DNA from: Cellulomonas fulva
GTDB taxonomy: Bacteria; Actinomycetota; Actinomycetes; Actinomycetales; Cellulomonadaceae
Reading direction: 5' to 3'
NCBI RefSeq assembly: GCF_018531375.1
Contig: NZ_JAHBOH010000002.1
Span: 611,100-675,099 of the forward strand
Length of the DNA: 64,000 nt
Shown piece by piece: positions 8,828 through 19,809 of this stretch (positions within the stretch are counted from its first letter, which is position 1; the number at the start of each line of letters is the position of its first letter). Position numbers and translations under genes: made by a program. The notes beneath the pieces were generated by a model, which saw only the letters and a list, made by a program, of their open reading frames with translations, did no database searches and was not told the DNA's origin.

Positions 8828-9124
8828 GTGCGCGTCCTGCTGCAGCTGGCGACGTTCGTCGTCTTCGTCTTCTTCCTGTTCCTGCTCGTGCGCCTGGTCC
8901 TCGACTGGGTCATGTTCTTCGCGCGTGAGTGGCGCCCGCGGGGGATCGCCCTCGTGGTGGCGGAGAGCACCTACTCGGTGACCGACCCGCCGCTCAAGGC
9001 GCTGCGCCGGATCCTGCCGCCGCTCACGATCGGCAGCATCCGGCTCGACCTCGCGTTCCTGGTGCTGTTCCTGCTGTGCAGCGTGCTGCTGTCGGTGCTG
9101 CCCAGCATCGCGGCCCGTCTGTAG
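8828..9124 (+). CDS. YggT family membrane protein
   Basis: 98-residue small integral membrane protein with two hydrophobic segments, residues about 4-27 (LLQLATFVVFVFFLFLLVRL) and 73-93 (LDLAFLVLFLLCSVLLSVLP), and the YggT family loop with PPLKALRRILPP. Its function is not firmly known; in actinobacteria it lies between sepF and wag31 and is assumed to act in envelope or division processes. GTG start, 3 bases after sepF, so probably coupled. Confidence 0.88.
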   Translation: MRVLLQLATFVVFVFFLFLLVRLVLDWVMFFAREWRPRGIALVVAESTYSVTDPPLKALRRILPPLTIGSIRLDLAFLVLFLLCSVLLSVLPSIAARL

Positions 9125-9255
9125 GCGCCGCCCTCCTCGGAGCCGCGTCGCGGGCTCGTTGTCCGCTACGGTGAGTCGAGGTGGTCGGGTGACTGCCTCG
9201 CACCACCGGTTCCGCCAGCTCGACCTACCCCGCTCTACCGACAGAGGTGACGACG

Positions 9256-9945
9256 ATGGCACTGCTCACTGCAGATGACGTCCTGAACAAGAAGTTCCAG
9301 GCGACCAAGTTCCGTGAGGGCTACGACCAGGACGAGGTCGACGACTTCCTGGACGAGGTCGTCAACACCCTGCGTGACCTCCAGGGCGAGAACGAGGACC
9401 TCAAGACCAAGCTGGCCGCCGCCGAGCGTCGTATCGCCGAGCTGAGCCGTGCCGGCGCGCAGCAGTCCGTCGCCGCGCCGGCTCCCGCGCCCAAGCCGGA
9501 GCCCACGCCCGAGCCCGCTCCCGCGCCGGCCCCCGTCGTCGCGGCGCCCGCGCCCGCGCCGCAGGTGAGCGCGCCGGTGACCTCGGGCCGCACCAACGAG
9601 CCGGAGTCGGCCACGGGCATGCTCCAGCTGGCGCAGAAGCTGCACGACGACTACGTCCGCAGCGGCCAGGAGGAGTCGGAGCGCCTCGTCTCGGAGGCCA
9701 AGGGCCAGGCGACCCGCATCGTCCGCGAGGCCGAGGAGACGTCGCAGCGCACGCTGGGCCAGCTCGAGCAGGAGCGCTCGCTCCTCGAGCGCAAGATCGA
9801 CGAGCTCCGCGTGTTCGAGCGGGACTACCGCACGCGCCTCAAGAGCTACCTCGAGAACCTCCTGGGCGACCTGGACAACCGCGGCAGCGCGCTGCCGCCG
9901 CGGTCCGCGCAGGCGCAGCCGGTCGGCGACGGCCACACCATCTAG
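9256..9945 (+). CDS. wag31: DivIVA/Wag31 polar growth scaffold
   Basis: 229-residue DivIVA-family coiled-coil protein that marks negatively curved membrane at poles and septa and directs actinobacterial tip growth. The DivIVA membrane-binding N-terminus is clear (LTADDVLNKKFQATKFREGY, then DQDEVDDFLDEVVNTL). A coiled coil at about 35-72 is followed by a Pro/Ala-rich spacer (75-115) and a second long coiled coil (about 125-215). ATG at 9256 has AGAGGTGA ending 5 bases upstream. A hairpin terminator follows. The 131-base gap after yggT suggests its own promoter, though none stands out. Confidence 0.94.
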   Translation: MALLTADDVLNKKFQATKFREGYDQDEVDDFLDEVVNTLRDLQGENEDLKTKLAAAERRIAELSRAGAQQSVAAPAPAPKPEPTPEPAPAPAPVVAAPAPAPQVSAPVTSGRTNEPESATGMLQLAQKLHDDYVRSGQEESERLVSEAKGQATRIVREAEETSQRTLGQLEQERSLLERKIDELRVFERDYRTRLKSYLENLLGDLDNRGSALPPRSAQAQPVGDGHTI

Positions 9946-10038
9946 CAGTCCGTCGGGAGGGCGGCCGCGGGTCGGCCGTCCTCCTCACCGGGCATCGCCA
10001 CGGCGGGGTACCGCGGCGACGTCCGGGCAGGTCAGCAC

Positions 10039-10070
10039 CACGACACGCCGGCAGCGTCCGGCGTGTCGTG
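10039..10070 (+). terminator. Hairpin terminator after wag31
   Basis: Perfect 13-bp arms (CACGACACGCCGG at 10039-10051 and its complement at 10058-10070) with a 6-base loop. No T-run follows, as is common for GC-rich actinobacterial terminators. Confidence 0.75.
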
Positions 10071-10099
10071 TTGTGCACGGGCGGACACCCGTCTACATT
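10071..10099 (+). promoter_or_regulatory. Promoter of the DksA/TraR-type gene
   Basis: TTGTGC at 10071-10076, exactly 17 bases, then TACATT at 10094-10099. The start point would fall near 10106, leaving a short leader with a G-rich ribosome binding site (10118-10122). Confidence 0.65.
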
Positions 10100-10129
10100 C
10101 TCGTCACCTCACAGACAGGGGGCTCGGCC

Positions 10130-10591
10130 GTGGCCAACGACTCGCTCAGCACGACGATCGCAGTGACTCCGGACTCGAAGGAGCTCGCGCGCCTCGCGAA
10201 GCTCTTCCCGGTCCGCGACGGTGAGGAGCCCTGGACGGGGCGCGAGGTGCGCGCCGTGGCCGACGAGCTCGTCGCCGACATCGACCGCCTCACGGGCGAG
10301 CTCGCCAGCGCGGACGCGGAGCTCTCCGACCTCCTGCGCAACTCCGGCGACGGCGCCGGGGACGACCAGGCGGACTCCGGCTCGTCCGCGCTCGAGCGTG
10401 AGCAGGAGCTCACGCTGGTCAACAACACGCGCGACATGCTCGGTCAGACGCAGCACGCGCTCGCCCGCATCAGCGCCGGCACGTTCGCGGCCTGCGAGGC
10501 GTGTGGCCAGGCGATCGGCAAGGCGCGTCTCCAGGCGTTCCCGCGCGCGACGCTGTGCGTCGAGTGCAAGCAGCGCGAGGAGCGTCGCTGA
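10130..10591 (+). CDS. DksA/TraR C4-type zinc-finger protein
   Basis: 153-residue protein of the TraR/DksA zinc-finger superfamily, whose members bind the RNA polymerase secondary channel and modulate initiation. The N-terminal half is helical and probably coiled coil (VADELVADIDRLTGELASAD). The C-terminal zinc finger is complete: CEACGQAIGKARL then CVECK, spaced C-x2-C-x17-C-x2-C. GTG at 10130 is chosen because a run of Gs ends 7 bases upstream and it follows a good promoter; an in-frame start at 10073 would lie before that promoter. Its exact target is not known, and the acidic tip residues of true DksA are not obvious. Confidence 0.85.
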   Translation: MANDSLSTTIAVTPDSKELARLAKLFPVRDGEEPWTGREVRAVADELVADIDRLTGELASADAELSDLLRNSGDGAGDDQADSGSSALEREQELTLVNNTRDMLGQTQHALARISAGTFAACEACGQAIGKARLQAFPRATLCVECKQREERR

Positions 10592-10599
10592 CGCACCCG

Positions 10600-10605
10600 T
10601 AGACT
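10600..10605 (+). promoter_or_regulatory. -10 box for leaderless lspA transcript
   Basis: TAGACT lies exactly 6 bases before the lspA GTG, so transcription would begin at the start codon. No good -35 is seen. Confidence 0.6.
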
Positions 10606-10611
10606 CCTGCG

Positions 10612-11424
10612 GTGCCCACCACGCCCGACAGGTCCGACGAGCCTGCCCTGACCGAGCCGCCGAACGAGTCCTCCGGCGCGCCGTCGGACGAGCCCGCGGG
10701 CGGGGCCCTGGGCACGCACAGGCCCACGGACGTCGCGGCCGGCACGGCACCGCTCGACGTCGCCGCTGACGGCCAGCCGGACGTCGAGGACTCGAACGTC
10801 GCCACGCGCGCCCCGCGGCGGCGGGGGCTGGTCCTGCTGCTCGTCGCGGTCACCCTCGTGGTGCTGGTCGCGGACCAGCTGAGCAAGGCGTGGGCGCTGC
10901 GGTCCCTCGACGCGACCCGGCAGGAGGTCCTGGGCGACTGGCTGGGGCTGCAGCTCGTGTTCAACCCGGGCGCCGCGCTGTCCATCGCGACCGGCATGAC
11001 CTGGGTCCTGACGTTGGTGGCCATCGGCGTCGTGGTCGTCGTGGTGCGCATCGCCCGCCGCCTCGGCTCGACGCTCTGGGCGCTCGCGCTCGGGCTGCTG
11101 CTCGGCGGCGCCCTTGGCAACCTCATGGACCGGCTGTTCCGCGAGCCCGGGTTCGCCCGCGGTCACGTCATCGACTTCATCGCCTACGCCGACTGGTTCG
11201 TCGGGAACGTCGCGGACATCGCGATCGTCGTCGCAGCGGGGCTGATCGTGATCGCCGTCGCCCGCGGCGTGGGCGTCGACGGCACCCGCGAGACGCACGA
11301 CGAGGCGCACGACGAGGGTGTCGGCGACGACCCTGCGGACGAGACCGCCGATGAGACCGCGGACGACGACGCCGACGGCACCGCGGTGCCCGCCCGGCGC
11401 GCGGACGGGCCGGCCGGTGCCTGA
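10612..11424 (+). CDS. lspA: Lipoprotein signal peptidase II
   Basis: 270 residues; LspA is the membrane aspartyl protease that cleaves prolipoproteins after lipidation. The core (about residues 65-215) has four membrane segments and the family motifs: [25 protein letters not shown], and [20 protein letters not shown] with the catalytic Asp pair (one Asp in NLMDRL/VIDF, one in NVAD). Both ends are extended: an acidic Pro-rich N-terminal stretch of about 60 residues and an Asp/Glu-rich tail of about 50, which makes it longer than the usual 160-200. It overlaps the pseudouridine synthase gene by 8 bases. Confidence 0.92.
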   Translation: MPTTPDRSDEPALTEPPNESSGAPSDEPAGGALGTHRPTDVAAGTAPLDVAADGQPDVEDSNVATRAPRRRGLVLLLVAVTLVVLVADQLSKAWALRSLDATRQEVLGDWLGLQLVFNPGAALSIATGMTWVLTLVAIGVVVVVVRIARRLGSTLWALALGLLLGGALGNLMDRLFREPGFARGHVIDFIAYADWFVGNVADIAIVVAAGLIVIAVARGVGVDGTRETHDEAHDEGVGDDPADETADETADDDADGTAVPARRADGPAGA

Positions 11425-12352
11425 GCGGCGCAGCCTGCCGGTGCCGGACGGACTCGCGGGAGACCGCGTGGACGCCGGGCTCTCGCGGCTGCTCGGGCTG
11501 TCGCGGACGCGCGCGGCCGAGATCGCCGAGGCGGGCGGCGTGAGCGTGGACGGACGTGTGGTCGGCAAGTCGGACCGGCTCGTCGGCGGCGCGTGGCTCG
11601 AGGTGGAGATCCCAGACGCGCGTCCGGCCGCCACCGAGGTCGTGCCGGAGCCGGTGCCCGGCATGGGCATCGTGCACGACGACGACGACGTGGTCGTGGT
11701 GGACAAGCCCGTCGGGGTGGCTGCCCACCCGTCGCCGGGCTGGACGGGCCCCACCGTGGTGGGTGCGCTCGCCGCCGCGGGCTACCGGATCTCGACGTCG
11801 GGCTCGGCGGAGCGCCAGGGCGTGGTGCACCGGCTCGACGTCGGCACCAGCGGCCTCATGGTCGTCGCCAAGAGCGAGCACGCCTACACGGTGCTCAAGC
11901 GCGCCTTCAAGGAGCGGACGGTCGACAAGGTCTACCACGCGCTGGTGCAGGGGCACCCGGAGCCGACGACGGGCACGATCGACGCACCGATCGGCCGCCA
12001 CCCCTCGTCGGACTGGAAGTTCGCCGTGGTCGCCGACGGCAAGCCGTCGGTCACGCACTACGAGCTGCTCGAGGCGTTCCCGGCGGCGTCGCTGGTCGAG
12101 GTGCACCTCGAGACCGGGCGCACCCACCAGATCCGCGTGCACTTCTCCGCGCTGCGGCACCCCTGCGTGGGGGACCTCACGTACGGCGCGGACCCCGCGC
12201 TCGCCAAGCGCGTCGGGTTGACGCGGCAGTGGCTGCACGCCGTGCGCCTGGGCTTCGAGCACCCCGGCACGGGGCAGTGGCTCGAGGTGACGAGCGCGTA
12301 CCCGCAGGACCTGCAGCACGCGCTCGACGTCGTGTCCGCCGGCTACCGCTGA
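11417..12352 (+). CDS. RluA/RluD-family 23S rRNA pseudouridine synthase
   Basis: 311-residue RNA pseudouridine synthase. Residues about 14-75 form an S4 RNA-binding domain ([20 protein letters not shown]). The catalytic domain follows with [11 protein letters not shown], the signature [17 protein letters not shown] carrying the catalytic Asp, and [22 protein letters not shown]. RluD-like enzymes modify 23S rRNA helix 69, but the exact target cannot be read from sequence. The GTG start overlaps the lspA stop by 8 bases, the usual lspA-rluD pairing. Confidence 0.9.
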   Translation: MPERRSLPVPDGLAGDRVDAGLSRLLGLSRTRAAEIAEAGGVSVDGRVVGKSDRLVGGAWLEVEIPDARPAATEVVPEPVPGMGIVHDDDDVVVVDKPVGVAAHPSPGWTGPTVVGALAAAGYRISTSGSAERQGVVHRLDVGTSGLMVVAKSEHAYTVLKRAFKERTVDKVYHALVQGHPEPTTGTIDAPIGRHPSSDWKFAVVADGKPSVTHYELLEAFPAASLVEVHLETGRTHQIRVHFSALRHPCVGDLTYGADPALAKRVGLTRQWLHAVRLGFEHPGTGQWLEVTSAYPQDLQHALDVVSAGYR

Positions 12353-12391
12353 CGCGTCGCCGGGGTCGCGGGGGATGTCCCCGGCGCGACC

Positions 12392-12397
12392 TAGACT
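12392..12397 (+). promoter_or_regulatory. -10 box for leaderless dnaE transcript
   Basis: TAGACT lies 6 bases before the dnaE GTG. The wider GCGACCTAGACT is shared exactly with the hisD promoter. Confidence 0.6.
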
Positions 12398-12403
12398 CGC
12401 CCC

Positions 12404-15967
<3,564 letters not shown>

Positions 15968-15980
15968 CATTTCACACTTG

Positions 15981-15992
15981 CGTTATATAACG
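15981..15992 (+). promoter_or_regulatory. Palindromic operator of the ArsR-family gene
   Basis: CGTTATATAACG is a perfect 12-bp palindrome in an AT-rich island between dnaE and the repressor gene, 15 bases before its start, and contains a plausible -10 (TTATAT or TATAAC). This is the expected layout for an autoregulated ArsR repressor. Confidence 0.6.
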
Positions 15993-16007
15993 ACGGGTGG
16001 AAACGTG

Positions 16008-16376
16008 GTGGCGGTGACCTCCCACGTGATGGACGCTCTCGGCGATCCCGTCCGGCGCCGGCTCGTCGAGCTGGTGGCCGCCGGGGGACGGCCCGCGGGC
16101 GAGCTCGCGCGCGCGGTCGGCGACGAGTTCGGCATCAGTCAGCCGGCCACCTCCCGCCACCTGCGGATCCTGCGCGAGGCGGGGCTGGTGGCCAGCGAGG
16201 CGCGCGGCCCGGTCCGGCTCTACACCGTGGTCCCGGGTGCGCTCGACGCCGTCGACGGCTGGGTGCACGACGTCCGGGCGCGGTGGGGCCAGGCGCTGGA
16301 CGCACTGGGCACCGAGGTGGCGCGGGGACGACGGGACGTCACGGACGACGCCCGCACGACGAGGGAGACGACATGA
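16008..16376 (+). CDS. ArsR/SmtB-family winged-helix repressor
   Basis: 122 residues. It has the ArsR winged helix: VMDALGDPVRRRLVELVA, then the recognition helix region ISQPATSRHLRILREAGLV and the wing SEARGPVRLYTV. No metal-binding CxC motif is present, so it likely belongs to the subgroup paired with SRPBCC/AHSA1 proteins rather than a metal sensor. GTG at 16008 is chosen because GGGTGG ends 7 bases upstream; GTG at 16005 or 16014 is also possible. It overlaps the next gene by ATGA, so the two form a unit. Confidence 0.82.
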   Translation: MAVTSHVMDALGDPVRRRLVELVAAGGRPAGELARAVGDEFGISQPATSRHLRILREAGLVASEARGPVRLYTVVPGALDAVDGWVHDVRARWGQALDALGTEVARGRRDVTDDARTTRETT

Positions 16377-16873
16377 CCGGCACCGACCTGCACGGGCTGC
16401 TGACGCGCGACGCCGACGGCGTGCGCGTCGTGTTCCGCCGCAGCTACCCGACGACCGCGGAGGACCTCTGGGCGGCCGTGACCGAGCCGGAGCGCGTGCG
16501 CCGCTGGCTGGGTCCGCTGTACGGCGACCTGCGCGTGGGCGGGCGGTACGAGCTGCGGATGGGCGACGACGTCGCGGACTCCGACCAGAACGCGCGGGGC
16601 GAGGTCCTCGAGTGCGAGCCACCGCACCGGCTCGTCGTCACGTGGGTGTTCCCGAGTGAGCGCGAGACGCGCGTGGAGGTGCGGGTCCGGCCCGACGGCG
16701 CGCTCAGCGTGCTGGAGCTGGTGCACACCGGCCTCGCGGACGAGGCCGCGCGCGGGTACGGCGGCGGCTGGCACGCGTGCCTGGACCAGCTCGACGACCA
16801 TGTGGCGGGCCGCGCGATCCGGCCCTGGGACGTGCTGTACGCCGCGGTGCAGGACGCATACCCGCTGCCGTGA
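16373..16873 (+). CDS. SRPBCC / AHSA1-domain protein
   Basis: 166 residues with the START-like SRPBCC fold of the AHSA1 group: FRRSYPTTAEDLWAAVTEPERVRRWLG near the N-terminus, a GGRYEL strand, then GEVLECEPPHRLVVTWVF and GGGWHACLDQLDDHV at the end. Members bind hydrophobic ligands, but the ligand here is unknown. It is coupled to the ArsR-type gene by an ATGA overlap; this ArsR-SRPBCC pair is common in actinobacteria and the repressor probably controls both genes. Confidence 0.82.
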   Translation: MTGTDLHGLLTRDADGVRVVFRRSYPTTAEDLWAAVTEPERVRRWLGPLYGDLRVGGRYELRMGDDVADSDQNARGEVLECEPPHRLVVTWVFPSERETRVEVRVRPDGALSVLELVHTGLADEAARGYGGGWHACLDQLDDHVAGRAIRPWDVLYAAVQDAYPLP

Positions 16874-16887
16874 CCCAGGCCGGGACG

Positions 16888-17133
16888 TCAGGCCACGACG
16901 GCCGACTCGACGCCCCCCGGGAGCGAGACCGACACCCGGTCGCCGCGCACGAGCTGACGGCCCCGGCGCGTCTCCGGCTCGTCGTTGACCGTGACGGCGC
17001 CGTCCTCGACGAGAGCGCGCGCGTCCGCGCCGGACTCGGCGAGGCCGGCGAGCTTGAGGAACTGGCCCAGCCGGATGACCTCGTCGCGGATGGGGACCTC
17101 GGGTGCGGGAGGCGGGTTCTGGGGCGACGGCAT
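16888..17133 (-). CDS. Small S4-domain RNA-binding protein
   Basis: 81 residues containing one S4 domain: IRLGQFLKLAGLAESGADARALVEDGAV, then VNDEPETRRGRQLVRGDRVSV. It resembles the YbcJ/RlbA class of small S4 proteins thought to bind rRNA. The ATG at 17133 is preferred over a longer frame because CAGACT lies exactly 6 bases upstream on the minus strand, matching the leaderless pattern of this genome, and the protein then starts just before the domain. It converges with the SRPBCC gene, 14 bases apart. Confidence 0.8.
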   Translation of the reverse strand: MPSPQNPPPAPEVPIRDEVIRLGQFLKLAGLAESGADARALVEDGAVTVNDEPETRRGRQLVRGDRVSVSLPGGVESAVVA

Positions 17134-17287
17134 GCGCACAGTCTGCCGCGCCCGGACTGCCGGCACCGCCGCGGGCCCGGCCGCCGTGCCCGGGTTCCCC
17201 CCGCGGAACTGCTGCGACCTGCCTGGGAGCTGCCCGGACGCTGCCCGCATGGCGGGAACGCCCGCGGGCGGTCGAGCGCGGGCGACC

Positions 17288-17293
17288 TAGACT
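17288..17293 (+). promoter_or_regulatory. -10 box for leaderless hisD transcript
   Basis: TAGACT lies 6 bases before the hisD ATG, inside the 12-mer GCGACCTAGACT that is also found before dnaE. Confidence 0.6.
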
Positions 17294-17299
17294 CGGCCC

Positions 17300-18622
17300 A
17301 TGATCTCCCGCATCGACCTGCGTGGTCGCACGCTGTCCCGCCGTGAGCTCCTCGAGGAGCTGCCGCGCGCGGAGGTCGACGTGGAGCACGCGGGCGCGAC
17401 GGTCGCCCCGATCATCGAGGACGTGCGTGCGCGCGGTGCGGCGGCCCTGCGGGACCTGGCCGAGCGGTTCGACGGTGTGCGGCCGGCGGCACTGCGGGTG
17501 CCGGGCGAGACCCTGAGCCGGGCGGTGGCGGACCTCGACCCGGACGTCCGCGCGGCGCTCGAGGAGACGATCGCGCGCGTCCGCCGGGTGCACGCCGCGC
17601 AGCGGCCCGCCGACTTCACGGTCGAGGTGGCTCCCGGAGCGCAGGTGCGCCAGCGCTGGATCCCGGTCCGCCGGGTCGGCCTGTACGTCCCCGGTGGGCT
17701 CGCGGTCTACCCGTCGTCGGTCGTGATGAACGTCGTGGCCGCGCAGGAGGCCGGCGTGGGTGCGCTCGCCGTCGCGAGCCCGCCCCAGAAGGACCGCGAC
17801 GGCCTGCCCGACGCGGTCGTCATGGCGACGTGCGCGCTCCTCGGGGTCGACGAGGTGTACGCCGTGGGCGGCGCGCAGGCCGTCGGGATGTTCGCGTACG
17901 GCGCGGCGGGCGAGACCGACGAGGACGGGGCGACGCTGTGCGAGCCCGTGGACGTCGTGACCGGTCCGGGCAACGTCTACGTCGCCGCCGCCAAGCGACT
18001 GGTGCGCGGCGTCGTCGGGATCGACGCGGAGGCCGGCCCGACCGAGATCGCGATCCTCGCGGACGGCGGCGCGAACCCCGTGCACGTCGCGGCGGACCTG
18101 ATCAGCCAGGCGGAGCACGACCCGCTCGCGGCGTCGGTGCTGGTGACGCCGAGCGTCGAGCTCGCGGGCGCGGTCGAGTCCAAGCTCGTCGACCTCGTCG
18201 ACACGACGTTCCACCGCACCCGCGTGACGACGTCGCTGGGCGGGACGCAGTCGGCGATCGTGCTCGTCGACGACGTCGAGGCGGGCCTCGAGGTCGTCAA
18301 CGCCTACGGCGCCGAGCACCTCGAGATCCAGACCGCCGACGCGGCGCGGGTCGCCGAGCGGGTGACGAGCGCCGGCGCGGTCTTCGTCGGCCCGTACTCG
18401 CCCGTCTCGCTGGGCGACTACATGGCCGGCTCGAACCACGTGCTGCCGACGGGCGGCTGCGCGCACTTCACGAGCGGCCTGGGCGTGCACTCGTTCCTGC
18501 GGGCGGTGCAGGTGATCGAGTACGACGCCGACGCCCTCGCGACGGTGGCGGGCCGGATCGTCGCGCTCGCGGACGCGGAGGGTCTCCCGGCGCACGGCGA
18601 CGCCGTGCGCGCACGCTTCTGA
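17300..18622 (+). CDS. hisD: Histidinol dehydrogenase
   Basis: 440-residue zinc enzyme that oxidises L-histidinol to L-histidine in two NAD-dependent steps. Family motifs are intact: [90 protein letters not shown] and [13 protein letters not shown]. Normal length. It should lead the his operon, but the next his gene, hisC, lies 4.9 kb downstream beyond the ole genes. Its stop touches a TGATG that could start a longer OleA. Confidence 0.96.
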   Translation: MISRIDLRGRTLSRRELLEELPRAEVDVEHAGATVAPIIEDVRARGAAALRDLAERFDGVRPAALRVPGETLSRAVADLDPDVRAALEETIARVRRVHAAQRPADFTVEVAPGAQVRQRWIPVRRVGLYVPGGLAVYPSSVVMNVVAAQEAGVGALAVASPPQKDRDGLPDAVVMATCALLGVDEVYAVGGAQAVGMFAYGAAGETDEDGATLCEPVDVVTGPGNVYVAAAKRLVRGVVGIDAEAGPTEIAILADGGANPVHVAADLISQAEHDPLAASVLVTPSVELAGAVESKLVDLVDTTFHRTRVTTSLGGTQSAIVLVDDVEAGLEVVNAYGAEHLEIQTADAARVAERVTSAGAVFVGPYSPVSLGDYMAGSNHVLPTGGCAHFTSGLGVHSFLRAVQVIEYDADALATVAGRIVALADAEGLPAHGDAVRARF

Positions 18623-18726
18623 TGGCGCCGGGCGGTGGCCTGCGTCATCGTCGGGGGAGCACAGTAGGGCACGACGAGCCGCGCGCGTGGAGCGCGAAGG
18701 AAGAGGCCGCAGACAGTGAGCAGGCA

Positions 18727-19809
18727 GTGAGCAGCGCAGCGACCGGCAGCCCGACCAGCACAGCGACCGGCAGTGCGACCGGGGAGAGCACCGGGAACGC
18801 GACGTTCGAGCACCGCGACGTCGCCCTGCTGGCGGTGACGGCCGTGGAGGCGCCCGTCGTGGTGCCGTCGCAGCGGTTCGACGAGCAGCTCGCCGCCACC
18901 CTGAGGCGGCTGCGGCTGCCGAAGGGCCTGCTCCGGCGGGTCGCGGGGGTCACCGAGCGCCGGTGGTGGGACGAGGGGACCGCGTTCGACGACGCCGCGA
19001 CGCAGGCCGCCGCCAAGGCGCTGGCGGAGTCCGGGGTGAACCCCGGCGAGGTCGGGCTGCTCATCAACACCTCCGTGACCCGCACGCACCTCGAGCCCTC
19101 GGTCGCCTCCCGGATCCACGACGGGCTCGCGCTGCCGACGAGCGCGCTGAACTTCGACATCACCAACGCCTGCCTGGGCTTCGTCAACGGGCTCACGCTC
19201 GCGGCGCAGCTCATCGACGCCGGGCAGATCCGCTACGCCGTGATCGTCGACGGCGAGGACCCCCGTCCGACGCAGGAGGCCACCATCCGGCGGATCTCCC
19301 AGGGCGACTCGACGCGCGAGGACTTCCTGCGCGAGTTCGCGACCCTGACGCTCGGCGCCGGTGCGGCGGCCGCGGTGCTGGGCCCCGCGAGCCTGCACCC
19401 GGGCGCGCACCGCGTGCTCGGCGGGGTCTCCCGCGCCGCGACGCAGCACCACACGCTCTGCGTCGGCGGGCCGGACGGCATGTCCACGGACCCGCAGGGG
19501 CTGCTCGACGGCGGGCTGGACCTCGTCGTCGAGGCGTGGAACGAGGCCGAGCCGCGCTGGGGCTGGAGCGCGGCGGACCGGTTCATCACGCACCAGGTCT
19601 CGAGCGTGCACACCACGTCGATCGTCGACGCGCTGGGACTCGACCGGCGGCGCGTGCCGACGACGTTCCCGCACTGGGGCAACGTCGGCCCGGCCTCGCT
19701 GCCGATGACACTGGCCGCGGAGGCCGACTCCCTGAGCGTCGGGGACCGGGTGGTCTGCATGGGCGTGGGCTCCGGGCTGAACACGGCGATGACGGAGATC
19801 GTCTGGTGA
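18727..19809 (+). CDS. oleA: OleA, long-chain acyl-CoA head-to-head condensing enzyme
   Basis: 360-residue thiolase-fold protein that condenses two fatty acyl-CoAs to a 2-alkyl-3-ketoacid in long-chain olefin synthesis. The triad is visible: Cys149 in NFDITNACLGFVNG, His289 in FITHQVSSVHTTS and Asn319 in HWGNVGPAS. Their spacing matches the known C143/H285/N315 of Xanthomonas OleA. A low-complexity Ser/Thr/Gly stretch precedes the domain. The start is uncertain: GTG at 18727 gives the usual length, but an ATG at 18622 overlapping the hisD stop would add 35 residues and couple it to hisD. It is followed by oleBC with a 4-base overlap. Confidence 0.88.
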   Translation: MSSAATGSPTSTATGSATGESTGNATFEHRDVALLAVTAVEAPVVVPSQRFDEQLAATLRRLRLPKGLLRRVAGVTERRWWDEGTAFDDAATQAAAKALAESGVNPGEVGLLINTSVTRTHLEPSVASRIHDGLALPTSALNFDITNACLGFVNGLTLAAQLIDAGQIRYAVIVDGEDPRPTQEATIRRISQGDSTREDFLREFATLTLGAGAAAAVLGPASLHPGAHRVLGGVSRAATQHHTLCVGGPDGMSTDPQGLLDGGLDLVVEAWNEAEPRWGWSAADRFITHQVSSVHTTSIVDALGLDRRRVPTTFPHWGNVGPASLPMTLAAEADSLSVGDRVVCMGVGSGLNTAMTEIVW

